Positions 35,884 through 44,721 are shown, counted from the first letter of the stretch. The stretch: 64,000 nucleotides of DNA from JAXMEQ01 sp046348225 (GCA_046348225.1 JAXMEQ010000012.1:17891-81890); one strand, 5' to 3'. Notes: generated by a model from the letters alone, not told the origin. Translations and numbers: made by a program.

Positions 35884-36552
35884 ATGCTGACGGAGATGCT
35901 GGGCCGGGTGGACTACGCCTCCACGGTCTCGGCCATGCAGGTCTTCACCGCCAGCCGCGGCAATGACACACCGGATACGCTATGGATTTGTGAGCACCCG
36001 GGTGTTTTCACACAAGGGCTGGCGGGCAAAAGCGAGCATGTGCTGAACCCGGGCGATATCCCGGTCGTGCCGACCACGCGCGGCGGCCAGGTGACTTACC
36101 ACGGCCCGGGCCAGGTGGTGGCCTACCCGCTGGTGGACCTCAAACGCGCGGGCTACTACGTCAAGGAGTATGTCTACCGTATCGAGGAGGCCGTGATCCG
36201 CACGCTGGCCCACTATGGCGTGACCGGCCACCGCGTGGCCGGTGCCCCGGGCATCTATGTGCGCCTGGAAGACCCGTTTTCGCACCTGGCGCTGACCGGG
36301 CCGGCCGCGCCTGGCGACCCGTTTCGCGGGCTGGGCAAGATCGCGGCGCTGGGCATCAAGGTCACACGCCACTGCACCTGGCACGGCGTGGCGCTGAATG
36401 TGGCCATGGATCTGGAGCCCTACAGCCGCATCAACCCCTGCGGCTACCCGGGCCTCCAGACCGTGGACCTTTCTACAATCGGGGTATCAACCACCTGGGA
36501 CGAAGCCGCCCGCGTGCTGGGCCAGGAGCTCAGCGCCCTGCTGGCGCCGTGA
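35884..36552 (+). CDS. lipB: Octanoyltransferase LipB
   Basis: 222 residues from ATG 35884 (TTG 35875 is possible). It transfers octanoyl from acyl-carrier protein to lipoyl domains. Motifs are EHPGVFTQG, TTRGGQVTYHGPGQVVAYPLV, KIAALGIKV with the catalytic Lys, and INPCGYPGLQTVDL with the catalytic Cys. The gene ends at the start of lipA. Confidence 0.94.
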   Translation: MLTEMLGRVDYASTVSAMQVFTASRGNDTPDTLWICEHPGVFTQGLAGKSEHVLNPGDIPVVPTTRGGQVTYHGPGQVVAYPLVDLKRAGYYVKEYVYRIEEAVIRTLAHYGVTGHRVAGAPGIYVRLEDPFSHLALTGPAAPGDPFRGLGKIAALGIKVTRHCTWHGVALNVAMDLEPYSRINPCGYPGLQTVDLSTIGVSTTWDEAARVLGQELSALLAP

Positions 36553-36557
36553 AGCCA

Positions 36558-37547
36558 ATGAGCTCATCCGAAGTCGTGCGCGACGCGCAAACCACTGAAA
36601 ACTACAACCCACTGGCCAAGCAGAAGGCGGCGGCCAAGCTGTCGCGCATCCCGGTCAAGGTGGAGCAGGCTGAGGTGCTGAAGAAGCCGGAATGGATCCG
36701 CGTCAAGGCCGGCAGCCCCACCACCCGCTTCTACGAGATCAAGCAGATCCTGCGCGAGAGCAACCTGCACACCGTGTGCGAGGAAGCGTCGTGCCCGAAT
36801 ATCGGCGAATGCTTTGGCAAGGGCACGGCCACTTTCATGATCATGGGCGACAAGTGCACGCGCCGCTGCCCGTTCTGCGACGTGGGCCACGGCCGTCCCG
36901 ACCCGCTGGACGTGAACGAGCCCGAGAACATGGCACGCACGATTGCCAGACTCCAGCTCAAGTACGTGGTCATCACCAGCGTTGACCGCGACGACTTGCG
37001 CGATGGTGGCGCCGGCCACTTTGTGGAATGCATCCGCAAGACGCGCGAGCTGTCACCGGGCACGCAGATCGAGGTGCTGGTGCCCGACTTCCGCGGCCGC
37101 GACGACCGGGCGCTGGAAATCCTCAAGGCCGCCCCGCCGGACGTGATGAACCACAACCTGGAAACCATCCCGCGCCTGTACAAGGAAGCGCGGCCGGGCT
37201 CGGACTACGCGTTCAGCCTGAACCTGCTGAAGAAGTTCAAGGCCCTGTTCCCCGATGTGCCGACCAAGAGCGGCCTGATGGTCGGACTCGGCGAGACCGA
37301 CGAGGAAATCCTGCAGGTCATGCGCGACATGCGGGCCCACAACATCGACATGCTGACAATCGGCCAGTACCTCGCGCCCACGCTCAGCCACCTGCCAGTG
37401 CGCCGCTATGTGCACCCCGAAACCTTCAAGATGTTCGAGGCCGAGGCCTACAAGATGGGCTTCACCCATGCAGCCGTGGGCGCGATGGTGCGCTCCAGCT
37501 ACCACGCCGACCAGCAGGCGCATGGCGTACTGAACCCGGGCGCATGA
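36558..37547 (+). CDS. lipA: Lipoyl synthase LipA
   Basis: 329 residues, radical-SAM enzyme that inserts two sulfurs into octanoyl groups. The auxiliary cluster cysteines are C74, C79 and C85 (CEEASCPNIGEC). The radical-SAM cysteines are C100, C104 and C107 (CTRRCPFC). DVMNHNLETIPRLY and the C-terminal SSYHADQQ fit the family. The start is ATG 36558, with GTG 36549 as an alternative. Its stop overlaps the AraC gene by 4 bp. Confidence 0.95.
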   Translation: MSSSEVVRDAQTTENYNPLAKQKAAAKLSRIPVKVEQAEVLKKPEWIRVKAGSPTTRFYEIKQILRESNLHTVCEEASCPNIGECFGKGTATFMIMGDKCTRRCPFCDVGHGRPDPLDVNEPENMARTIARLQLKYVVITSVDRDDLRDGGAGHFVECIRKTRELSPGTQIEVLVPDFRGRDDRALEILKAAPPDVMNHNLETIPRLYKEARPGSDYAFSLNLLKKFKALFPDVPTKSGLMVGLGETDEEILQVMRDMRAHNIDMLTIGQYLAPTLSHLPVRRYVHPETFKMFEAEAYKMGFTHAAVGAMVRSSYHADQQAHGVLNPGA

Positions 37548-38218
37548 ACACGCTGTCGGTGCGCGACTACGGTGCCTCCCACGGCAGCCACAGCCACGCG
37601 CATTTCCAGATCCTCGTTGGTCTGGAAGGCACCCTGGAGCTGGAAGTCGCCGGGCGTGGCCAGCGCATTGGCCAGGGCGACGGCTGTGTGGTGCCGCCGG
37701 GCGAGCGCCACGACTTTGAGGCCATGCGTGGCAGCCGCTGCCTGGTGCTGGACACGGCCGCAGCAGGCTGGGCGCGCTGTGCTGCCCGGCCGCGCCGGCC
37801 GGACACCACGCTGGCGCTGGCCCGCTACCTCGCCAGCGCCCTGCAGGCCGGCCAGCGCCAGGCGCTGCATGTCGGACCCCAGCTGCTGCTGGAAGCGTGG
37901 GGCCCGGACACCCCCGCGCGCCCACGGCGCAGCATCGACTGGGCGGCACTCGGCGCCTGGGCACAGGCCCGCTGGCAGCAGCCGCTGACGGTGGCCGACC
38001 TCGCAAAACAGGTGTTCCTGAGTCCCACACAATTCGCTACGCGTTGCCGCTCGGAAACCGGCCACAGCGCCATGCAGTGGCTTCGAGGCCAGCGACTGGC
38101 TCACGCGCAGCAGTTGCGAGCCGCAGGCCTCGGCGTGACCGAGACGGCCCAGCGCTGCGGTTACCGTTCGCCGTCGGCACTGACGGCGGCGCTGCGCCGC
38201 GACTTCCAGCGACCCTGA
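37544..38218 (+). CDS. AraC-family transcriptional regulator
   Basis: 224 residues: an N-terminal cupin-like domain (SHSHAHFQILVGLEGTLELEV...VPPGERHDFEAM) and a C-terminal double HTH from about residue 130 (VADLAKQVFLSPTQFATRCRSETGHSAMQWL...VTETAQRCGYRSPSALTAALRRDF). The ATG overlaps the lipA stop. The next gene on the strand is a DMT-family transporter, and a pair of direct repeats lies between them. This fits a regulator of the exporter next to it. Confidence 0.88.
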   Translation: MNTLSVRDYGASHGSHSHAHFQILVGLEGTLELEVAGRGQRIGQGDGCVVPPGERHDFEAMRGSRCLVLDTAAAGWARCAARPRRPDTTLALARYLASALQAGQRQALHVGPQLLLEAWGPDTPARPRRSIDWAALGAWAQARWQQPLTVADLAKQVFLSPTQFATRCRSETGHSAMQWLRGQRLAHAQQLRAAGLGVTETAQRCGYRSPSALTAALRRDFQRP

Positions 38219-38249
38219 CGGCAAACCGCTGCCGCGCGACGGCAAACCG
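38217..38249 (+). promoter_or_regulatory. Tandem 12-bp direct repeat, possible AraC operator
   Basis: GACGGCAAACCG occurs at 38217-38228 and again at 38238-38249, 21 bp apart start to start, i.e. two helical turns. The first begins in the last codon/stop region of the AraC gene. The repeats lie 38-70 bp upstream of the DMT transporter start, where AraC-type I1/I2 half sites are found. Confidence 0.6.
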
Positions 38250-38286
38250 TCGTTCTGCGACGACGCCCGGGCTTACAGTGCGTGCG

Positions 38287-39138
38287 ATGCAAACGACTGC
38301 CAAAGCCAACCTGTACGCCCTCGGCGCCATTGCCCTGTGGGCCGTTCTGGCCACGCTGGGGGTGGCGCTCCAGCATGTGCCCCCGTTCCTGCTGACCGGC
38401 ATCGCCCTGGTGCTGGGCAGTGTGCCGGCCTGGCCCCTGGTGGCACGCCACCCGCGGTTGTGGGCCATCCCGGCCTCCACACTGGCGCTGGGCATCTACG
38501 GCCTGTTTGGCTACCACTTCCTGCTGTTCATGGCGTTGCGCATCGCGCCACCGGTGGAGGCCAACCTCGTCAACTACCTGTGGCCGCTGTTCATCGTGGT
38601 GCTGGCGCCGCTGTTCCTGCGCGGGGTGTCATTGCGCGCAGCCCATGTCGGAGCGGCACTTGCCGGCTTTGCCGGGGCGGCCATTGCCATCCTCGGCGCG
38701 AGTGAGGGCGCAGGCGGCAGCGGTTGGTCCTGGGGCTACCTGCTGGCCTTTGGCGCAGCCTTCATCTGGGGCAGCTATTCGCTGCTGACGCAACGCGTCG
38801 CCGCGTTTTCCACGGCTGCCATTGGCCTGTTCGGGCTGGTGTCGGGCCTGTTATCGCTCGGGTGCCATGTGCTGCTGGAGCCCGCGGCCACGCTGTCGGG
38901 TCGCGACTGGCTGCTGCTCGCCTTGATGGGTCTTGGGCCGCTGGGCGCGGCGTTCTTCCTGTGGGATCGCGCACTCAAGCTGGGCGATGCGCGGCACATT
39001 GGCATCCTGAGCTACATCACGCCGCTGGCGTCCACCACGCTGCTGATGGTGGTGAGTGGCAGGTCCCTGAGCTGGAGCATTGGGGTGGCGGCACTGCTGA
39101 TCATCGGCGCCGCCATCCTGGGCACACGGGCCCGCTGA
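38287..39138 (+). CDS. DMT-superfamily (EamA) transporter
   Basis: 283 residues from ATG 38287, ten hydrophobic helices in two EamA repeats (ALGAIALWAVLATLGVAL, WGYLLAFGAAFIWGSYSLLTQRV). It probably exports a small metabolite or drug, substrate unknown. The two identical 12-mers upstream suggest control by the AraC protein. It is convergent with ptsI. Confidence 0.87.
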   Translation: MQTTAKANLYALGAIALWAVLATLGVALQHVPPFLLTGIALVLGSVPAWPLVARHPRLWAIPASTLALGIYGLFGYHFLLFMALRIAPPVEANLVNYLWPLFIVVLAPLFLRGVSLRAAHVGAALAGFAGAAIAILGASEGAGGSGWSWGYLLAFGAAFIWGSYSLLTQRVAAFSTAAIGLFGLVSGLLSLGCHVLLEPAATLSGRDWLLLALMGLGPLGAAFFLWDRALKLGDARHIGILSYITPLASTTLLMVVSGRSLSWSIGVAALLIIGAAILGTRAR

Positions 39139-39168
39139 CGCCGCGCTGCCGGCCGGGTGGCCCGCTGT

Positions 39169-40935
39169 TCAGGCGGCCATGGCCTGTGCCGGGTCCTCGG
39201 CCTCGAGCACCTGCCGGGCCCAGGGCACCAGGCGCTGGGTGTCGGCACGCAAGACCTCCTGCTTGACGGCCAGGATCTGCGCCGGGTGCATCGAGAAACT
39301 GCGCAGCCCCAGCCCCAGCAGCAGCCGCGTGAGGCTGGTGTCACCCGCCATTTCGCCGCAGACGCTGATGCCCTTGCCCTGGGCGCGGCATTCCGCAATG
39401 GTCTCGGCCACCAGCCGCAGCACGGCCGGGTGCAGCGGGTCGTACAGGTGCGCCACCGACTCGTCTGCGCGGTCGATGGCCAGCGTGTACTGGATCAGGT
39501 CGTTGGTGCCAATGGACAGGAAATCGAAATACTTCAGGAAGGTCTTGAGCGTGAGCGCGGCCGCCGGCACCTCAATCATGGCGCCCAGCTTGATCGGCCC
39601 GTAGGCCACGCCCTTGTTGTCCAGTTCGGCCCGCGCAAAGTCCACCAGCGCCACGGTATGCCGGATCTCGCTGGCGTGGGCCAGCATCGGGATCAGCATG
39701 TTCACCTGTCCGTGTGCCGCCGCACGCAGGATGGCACGCAGCTGGTTCAGGAACATCGCCGGGTCGGCCAGGCTCCAGCGGATGGCGCGCAGGCCCAGCG
39801 CCGGGTTCAGGTGGGCGGCGTCACGCTCGCTCGCGTCCAGCGGCTTGTCGGCACCCACATCCACGGTACGGATGGTGACCGGCAGGCCCTGCATGCCCTC
39901 CACCGCGCGCCGGTACGCCTGGTACTGCTCTTCCTCGCCCGGCAGGTTGCCCTGCCGCCCCATGAACAGGAATTCGCTGCGGAACAGGCCCACGCCCACG
40001 GCCCCCGCGTTCAGCGCGGCGGGGGCGTCGTCCGGCAGTTCAATGTTGGCCAGCAGTTCGATCTTCTGGCCGTCCAGCGTGACGGCGGGCGTGTGGCGCA
40101 GGCGGGCCAGACGGGTACGCTCCAGCTCGCCCTGGCGCTGCTTGAAGCCGTACTCGGCCAGGATGATGGGCGACGGGTCGACAATCATCACGCCGGCATC
40201 GCCGTCGATGATGACCCAGTCGTCCTGGCGCACCAGCTGGCTGGCACTGCGCGCGCCCACCACCGCCGGGATGTCCATGCTGCGCGCGACGATGGCGGTG
40301 TGCGAGGTCTTGCCGCCCACGTCCGTCACGAAGCCGGCAAACACGCTCTGCTTGAACTGCAGCATGTCGGCGGGCGACAGGTCGTGCGCTACCAGCACCA
40401 GCGGCACGTCCATGGTGTCGTCCAGCAGCAGGTCCTGCTGGGTACGGCGGCGCGGGGTGGTGGGCGGCGCCACCGGTGAGGCCACGCCTTTCATGTAGCG
40501 CAGGATGCGTTCGACCACCTGCTCCAGGTCAGCCTTGCGGCCGCGCAGGTATTCGTCTTCCATCTCGTCGAACTGGCGCGCAATGCCTTCCAGCTGCGTG
40601 GTCAGGGCCCACTCGGCGTTGTAGAGGCGCTCGGTGATCCAGTGCTTGACGCCGCTGATGAGCTCTTCGTCCTGCAGCAGCATCAGATGCACGTCCAGCA
40701 GCGCAGCCAGCTCCTGGGGCGCTTCCCTCGGCCCCATGGTGGCGATGCTTTGCTGCAGACGGTGGATTTCGTCGACCACGGCATTGCGTCCGGCGCGTAC
40801 GCGCGCAATCTCGGTCTCGATCTGCGTGGGCTCGATGAAATAGTGCGCCACGTCCACGCGGCTAGACGCCACCAGCACGGCCCGCCCGATGGCAATGCCG
40901 CGGGCAACCGCCAGGCCGTGGATGGAGAAGGTCAC
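39169..40935 (-). CDS. ptsI: PTS enzyme I
   Basis: 588 residues, PEP-protein phosphotransferase. The phospho-His motif GGKTSHTAIVARSM lies near residue 212 and the PEP-binding domain has GIGLFR-like GVGLFRSEFLFM, TVDVGADKPLD, ALGLRAIR and SVCGEMAGD. It is the last gene of the EIIA-HPr-EI cluster, overlapping ptsH by 4 bp. No sugar permease (EIIB/C) is present here. Confidence 0.95.
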   Translation of the reverse strand: MTFSIHGLAVARGIAIGRAVLVASSRVDVAHYFIEPTQIETEIARVRAGRNAVVDEIHRLQQSIATMGPREAPQELAALLDVHLMLLQDEELISGVKHWITERLYNAEWALTTQLEGIARQFDEMEDEYLRGRKADLEQVVERILRYMKGVASPVAPPTTPRRRTQQDLLLDDTMDVPLVLVAHDLSPADMLQFKQSVFAGFVTDVGGKTSHTAIVARSMDIPAVVGARSASQLVRQDDWVIIDGDAGVMIVDPSPIILAEYGFKQRQGELERTRLARLRHTPAVTLDGQKIELLANIELPDDAPAALNAGAVGVGLFRSEFLFMGRQGNLPGEEEQYQAYRRAVEGMQGLPVTIRTVDVGADKPLDASERDAAHLNPALGLRAIRWSLADPAMFLNQLRAILRAAAHGQVNMLIPMLAHASEIRHTVALVDFARAELDNKGVAYGPIKLGAMIEVPAAALTLKTFLKYFDFLSIGTNDLIQYTLAIDRADESVAHLYDPLHPAVLRLVAETIAECRAQGKGISVCGEMAGDTSLTRLLLGLGLRSFSMHPAQILAVKQEVLRADTQRLVPWARQVLEAEDPAQAMAA

Positions 40936-41201
40936 TCACCCTCCCCGAACTTGTCATGGATCAGGGCCAGCAGCGCGTCCATGGCTTCCTGTTCGCGCTC
41001 GCCGCTGGTCTCGATGCTGACTTCGGTCCCGATGCCGGCGGCCAGCATCATCACGCCCATGATGCTCTTGGCGTTGACGCGGCGTTCGCCGCGGCTCATC
41101 CAGACATCACAGGGAAAGCTGCCGGCCAGCTTGGTGAGCTTGGCGGACGCGCGGGCGTGCAGGCCCAGCTTATTGCTGATGGTCGTGGTGGTCTTGATCA
41201 T
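40932..41201 (-). CDS. ptsH: Phosphocarrier HPr
   Basis: 89 residues. The active-site His15 is in KLGLHARASA and the regulatory Ser46 in VNAKSIMGVM, as in the proteobacterial PTS with HPr kinase. The start at 41201 overlaps the EIIA stop region by 32 bp. It overlaps ptsI at the other end (ATGA). Confidence 0.95.
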   Translation of the reverse strand: MIKTTTTISNKLGLHARASAKLTKLAGSFPCDVWMSRGERRVNAKSIMGVMMLAAGIGTEVSIETSGEREQEAMDALLALIHDKFGEGE

Positions 41202-41625
41202 GTTTGCGTCGGGCCTGGTTTTGCGGCGCGGTGATGGCGACTTGCATCACGCCCTGGGTGCCACCGGCCACCGCGCGCGTGGCCAGCGCGTCCAGCGACT
41301 CGTGGCGATAGCTCACGCTGCGCAGGAGCATGGGCAGGTTGGCGCCGGTGATCAGTTTGGACCTGACGCCGTCCACCAGCTTTTGCGCCACGTTGCAGGG
41401 CGTCGCACCAAAAATATCCGTCAGCACCAGCACGCCCTTGACGCCCGGCGCGTCGCCCAGCTGCGCCAGCGAGATGCGGGCGGCACCCAGCGTCTCGTCC
41501 GGCGACACATTGGGCTGGACATCCAGCGCGGCCACATGCGCGGCGCAGTCCGGGAACACGTGCAAGGCGCATTGCCGCAGCGCGTGGGCCAGCGGGGCAT
41601 GGGCGATGATGAGGATGCTGTTCAT
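41170..41625 (-). CDS. PTS EIIA-mannose-type component
   Basis: 151 residues with the phosphorylated His in IIAHAPLAHAL (residue 9), then GVLVLTDIFGATPCNVAQKL and GANLPMLLRSV. The tail RRKHDQDHHDHQQ is coded in the region overlapping ptsH and is longer than in most homologues. With HPr and EI it forms a phosphorelay that lacks membrane components, probably regulatory (as in other betaproteobacteria). Its ATG overlaps the MFS gene stop. Confidence 0.9.
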   Translation of the reverse strand: MNSILIIAHAPLAHALRQCALHVFPDCAAHVAALDVQPNVSPDETLGAARISLAQLGDAPGVKGVLVLTDIFGATPCNVAQKLVDGVRSKLITGANLPMLLRSVSYRHESLDALATRAVAGGTQGVMQVAITAPQNQARRKHDQDHHDHQQ

Positions 41626-42863
41626 GACGGCGTGGAGGGATTGGCTGGATTATCAGGGCTGGCCCGCAGAAACCACGCATAGGACGCCACGCTGCACGCG
41701 AGGAACACGCCAACGGCCGCACGGAACGCGTCTACCGTGCCCAGGCCCGCGGCCGCGAAGCCGTCCACCAGCAGCCCGATGCCCCACTGCACCACGAACA
41801 CGCCGGCAAATATCACCAGGTTGTAGGCCGACAGCGCACGCCCGGCCAGCGCAGGCGCGAACGCCATGCCCACCGCCGGCTGGGCCAGGGAAACGAATGT
41901 GGATGTCATGCAAAAAATGGCCCAGGCCCCCGCCCCTGCTGCGTCGCCCGCTATGATAATGATAGCAAGAACGATCAGGCTGGAGGGCAGCCCCCAGGCA
42001 ATCAACCGGTTGGTGGTAAGGCCGCGGCGCGCCAGCATCGGGTTGAGCAGCCCCCAGCTCCAGAAGGTGCACAGCATGGAAACATTGATCCAGAACAGGC
42101 CCTGCGCCGCCTCCAGTGGCGCATAGCCCGCCACCTTGACCATCCACGGGCCGGCCCACAGCGTCTGGAACGCGATCATGCCGCCGTAGCTGAAAAAGCC
42201 GATCGGCGTCATGCGCTGGAAGTAGCGGTTCCGCCAGACCTCGGCATAGCTGCCGGGCGCAGGGGCCGTGGCCGAGGTGGGTGTCGCCGCCTGTGACCAG
42301 GCCGGAACGGCCCACGCAATCACCGCCATCGACAGCAGGATCATCAGCGCCAGACCCCAGAACAGCGGCCGCCAGCCGGCCAGTGGCATCAGCCACTGCA
42401 CCGGCAGCGTGGAGGCCACCATGCCGAATGAGCCGGTCATCAGCATCCATGAATTGGCGCGCAACTGCGCAGCGGGCGCCAGCCAGCGCCGGAAACCCGT
42501 GAGCGGCGCCATCAGACAGGCACTCACGCCCACACCGCAGAGCACGCGCGCGGCCAGCAGGCCCGAGAAACTGGTGGCGAGCGCAAATGCCCCACATCCC
42601 ACCACCGCCACACCGAGGAACGCCAGGATGACTTTCTTCGGTCCGTGCCGGTCGAGCCAGGTGCCCAGTGGCAGCTGGGTCGCGGCAAAGCCCAGGAAAT
42701 AGCCGCCGGCGAGCAGACCCAGGTCGCGCGCATGCAGGCTGAACTCCTGCGTCAGCGTGGGCGACAGCGTGGCCGTGATCGCGCGCAGCAGCGCCGAGAA
42801 GAAGTACGCAAAGGCAAACGCCAGGAACACCGTGATGGCCAGGCGGCGGGACAGCAAGCTCAT
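41622..42863 (-). CDS. MFS transporter
   Basis: 413 residues from ATG 42863, twelve hydrophobic helices. The MFS motif A is visible as LPLGTWLDRHGPKKVI. The start overlaps the stop of a 27-codon ORF (ATGA). The helix LVILAIIII-like stretch is encoded by a copy of the dispersed repeat (41941-41968). Substrate unknown. It is followed by the EIIA gene (ATGA overlap), so it may be co-transcribed with the PTS genes. Confidence 0.88.
   Translation of the reverse strand: MSLLSRRLAITVFLAFAFAYFFSALLRAITATLSPTLTQEFSLHARDLGLLAGGYFLGFAATQLPLGTWLDRHGPKKVILAFLGVAVVGCGAFALATSFSGLLAARVLCGVGVSACLMAPLTGFRRWLAPAAQLRANSWMLMTGSFGMVASTLPVQWLMPLAGWRPLFWGLALMILLSMAVIAWAVPAWSQAATPTSATAPAPGSYAEVWRNRYFQRMTPIGFFSYGGMIAFQTLWAGPWMVKVAGYAPLEAAQGLFWINVSMLCTFWSWGLLNPMLARRGLTTNRLIAWGLPSSLIVLAIIIIAGDAAGAGAWAIFCMTSTFVSLAQPAVGMAFAPALAGRALSAYNLVIFAGVFVVQWGIGLLVDGFAAAGLGTVDAFRAAVGVFLACSVASYAWFLRASPDNPANPSTPS
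41941..41968 (-). repeat. Dispersed hairpin repeat, copy 5 (inside MFS gene)
   Basis: On the minus strand: TTGCTAT, 7-nt loop CATTATC, ATAGC, tail GGGCGACGC. It encodes LAIIIIAG of a membrane helix. Confidence 0.75.
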
Positions 42864-42943
42864 GACGCCCCCACGCCCGGTGCGGCCGGGCTGCCCCCCG
42901 AGGGGGTGCGAGCTTGCTTGAAGCGGTTCTGCGCGGCGCTCAT
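42860..42943 (-). CDS. 27-codon ORF (MSAA...PSGGS type) between lipoprotein gene and MFS
   Basis: The ORF reads MSAAQNRFKQARTPSGGSPA and continues to GVGAS. Its ATG overlaps the stop of the upstream lipoprotein gene (ATGA at 42943-42940). Its TGA overlaps the MFS start (ATGA at 42863-42860). It shares MSAA, the A(K/R)xPSGGS core, GVG and the two ATGA junctions with the ORF at 14070-14159. Whether it is expressed as a peptide is unknown. Confidence 0.45.
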   Translation of the reverse strand: MSAAQNRFKQARTPSGGSPAAPGVGAS

Positions 42944-43449
42944 TTGAACCGGAGGCTCGCGAAAAAGGTGTCGGTGGCTTCGGGCGCCAGCGTGTCGGCG
43001 TACACCACGGCCTGGAACACGCGCCGGCCCTGGGTGAAGTACATCGCCTGGCTCTGCACCGGCTTGCCATTGGCGCGCTGGCCAGTGGCCGTGGTGCGCA
43101 CGGGCGGTACCGCTGCTGCGGCGCCCGCCACAGTCTGGGGCTGCTCCCCGGAGACCCGCCCCCGCAGGTGAGCGAGCGTTGCGACCTTCCACTGCGCTAC
43201 CACCTCCGGCGCGCGGGCCGGGTCGGCGATTTCGGCATGGGCCACCGCAAAGGTGGCGTTGCCCGCGTCGCAGCCCAGCATGGTGAGTTCGGTGTCGCGG
43301 CCCGCAAACGGCACGGTGCGGGCACCGCGGTCGGGCTTGCACGGCAGCAGCAGCGACAACGTGGTCGGCTCGGCGCGAACTTCACGCCAGTTCAGGGTGG
43401 GGTTGCAGGCGGCCACCAGCAGGGCCGCGGCCAGGATCAGAAGGCGCAT
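42940..43449 (-). CDS. Predicted lipoprotein of unknown function
   Basis: 169 residues with a type II signal and lipobox VAAC (Cys at about residue 15). The mature part is beta-rich, with two Cys in LLPCKPDRG and MLGCDAGN, and a QSQAMYFTQGRRVFQAVVYADTLAPEATDTFFASLRF C-terminus (quoted in segments; the last 37 residues). It belongs to a family of Burkholderiales hypothetical proteins. Function unknown. It is the first gene of a unit with the 27-codon ORF, the MFS gene and the PTS genes. Confidence 0.75.
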   Translation of the reverse strand: MRLLILAAALLVAACNPTLNWREVRAEPTTLSLLLPCKPDRGARTVPFAGRDTELTMLGCDAGNATFAVAHAEIADPARAPEVVAQWKVATLAHLRGRVSGEQPQTVAGAAAAVPPVRTTATGQRANGKPVQSQAMYFTQGRRVFQAVVYADTLAPEATDTFFASLRFK

Positions 43450-43485
43450 CCGCCCGATTATCGGTTTGCGCCGAAAATGCGGGCC

Positions 43486-44721
43486 ATGAACTCACTTGAC
43501 GGCATTCGTGTGCTGGACCTGTCCCGCGTGCTCGCGGGGCCCTGGTGCACCCAGACCCTGGCGGACCTCGGCGCTGACGTGATCAAGATCGAGCGCCCGG
43601 GCAGCGGCGATGACACGCGCAGCTGGGGACCGCCGTTCCTGAAGGACGCTGACGGCAAAGACTCGGCCGAGTCGGCCTACTACCTCGGCACCAACCGCAA
43701 CAAGCGCTCGGTCACCTGCGACATTGCCCAGCCCGCCGGGCAGGCCCTGGTGCGGGACCTGGTGCTGCACTGCGACGTGTTCGTGGAGAACTTCAAGGTC
43801 GGCGACATGGCGCGCTACGGGCTCGACTTTGATTCGCTGCGTCAATTGAACCCCAAACTGGTGTATTGCAGCGTGACCGGCTTCGGCCAGACCGGCCCCT
43901 ACCGGGAGCGCGCCGGGTACGACTATGCCGTGCAGGGCATGGGCGGGCTGATGAGCGTGACCGGCGAGCGCGACGACCTCGGCGGCGGCCCGCAGAAGGT
44001 GGGTGTGGCTGTGGCGGACCTCTTCACCGGCCTGTATGCCACCGTGGCCATCCTGGCCGCTGTGCGTCACGCCGAACGGACCGGGCAGGGCCAGCATGTC
44101 GACATGGCGCTGCTGGACACCCAGGTGGCCATGCTGGCCAATCTGGGCGCCAATTACCTCGTCAGCGGCAAGGCGCCAGGCCGCGCCGGCAATGCGCACC
44201 AAAACATCGTGCCCTACCAGGTGTTCGAGGTGGCGCCGGCGGCGGACGGCAGCAAGGATCACCTCATCCTTGCGGTGGGCAACGACAGCCAGTTTGCCAA
44301 GTTTTGCGCCGTGGCTGGCCGGCCCGAGCTGGCCCGCGATCCGCGCTACGCCCGCAACCAGGACCGGGTGCGCCATCGCGCCGAGCTGGTGCCGCAGCTC
44401 GAAGCGCTGATGAAAACCCGCACCAAGGCCGCGTGGCTGCCGGCGCTGGAGGCGGCGAAGGTGCCTTGCGGCGCCATCAACAACCTGGCCGAGGTGTTCG
44501 CCGACCCGCAGGTGCAGGAGCGCGGCATGGTCCACGCCTGGGCGCATCCGCTCAAAGGCGACCTGAAGCTGGTGGCCAGCCCGATCAAGCTGGGCGCCAC
44601 CCCGGTGCGCACCGACCTGCCGCCGCCGCTGCTGGGCCAGCACACGGACGACGTGCTGCGCGACCTGCTGGGCTACAGCGACGAAATGCGACAGGCCCTG
44701 CGGAAAGGTCAGGTCATCTGA
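43486..44721 (+). CDS. CaiB/BaiF family CoA-transferase (type III)
   Basis: 411 residues. Family III CoA-transferase motifs: LDGIRVLDLSRVLAGPWCTQ at the N-terminus, RNKRSVTCDI, VTGFGQTGPYRERAGYDY and the catalytic Asp in VDMALLDTQVAML. It moves CoA between an acyl-CoA and a carboxylate, substrate unknown. Its stop overlaps the next gene (TGATG), so the two probably act together. Confidence 0.92.
   Translation: MNSLDGIRVLDLSRVLAGPWCTQTLADLGADVIKIERPGSGDDTRSWGPPFLKDADGKDSAESAYYLGTNRNKRSVTCDIAQPAGQALVRDLVLHCDVFVENFKVGDMARYGLDFDSLRQLNPKLVYCSVTGFGQTGPYRERAGYDYAVQGMGGLMSVTGERDDLGGGPQKVGVAVADLFTGLYATVAILAAVRHAERTGQGQHVDMALLDTQVAMLANLGANYLVSGKAPGRAGNAHQNIVPYQVFEVAPAADGSKDHLILAVGNDSQFAKFCAVAGRPELARDPRYARNQDRVRHRAELVPQLEALMKTRTKAAWLPALEAAKVPCGAINNLAEVFADPQVQERGMVHAWAHPLKGDLKLVASPIKLGATPVRTDLPPPLLGQHTDDVLRDLLGYSDEMRQALRKGQVI

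Noticed and set aside
35968..35987. CGCTATGGATTTGTGAGC in lipB looks like a weak repeat copy
   Set aside because: The stem is imperfect and the encoded residues (LWICEHP) are conserved in LipB, so it is chance.
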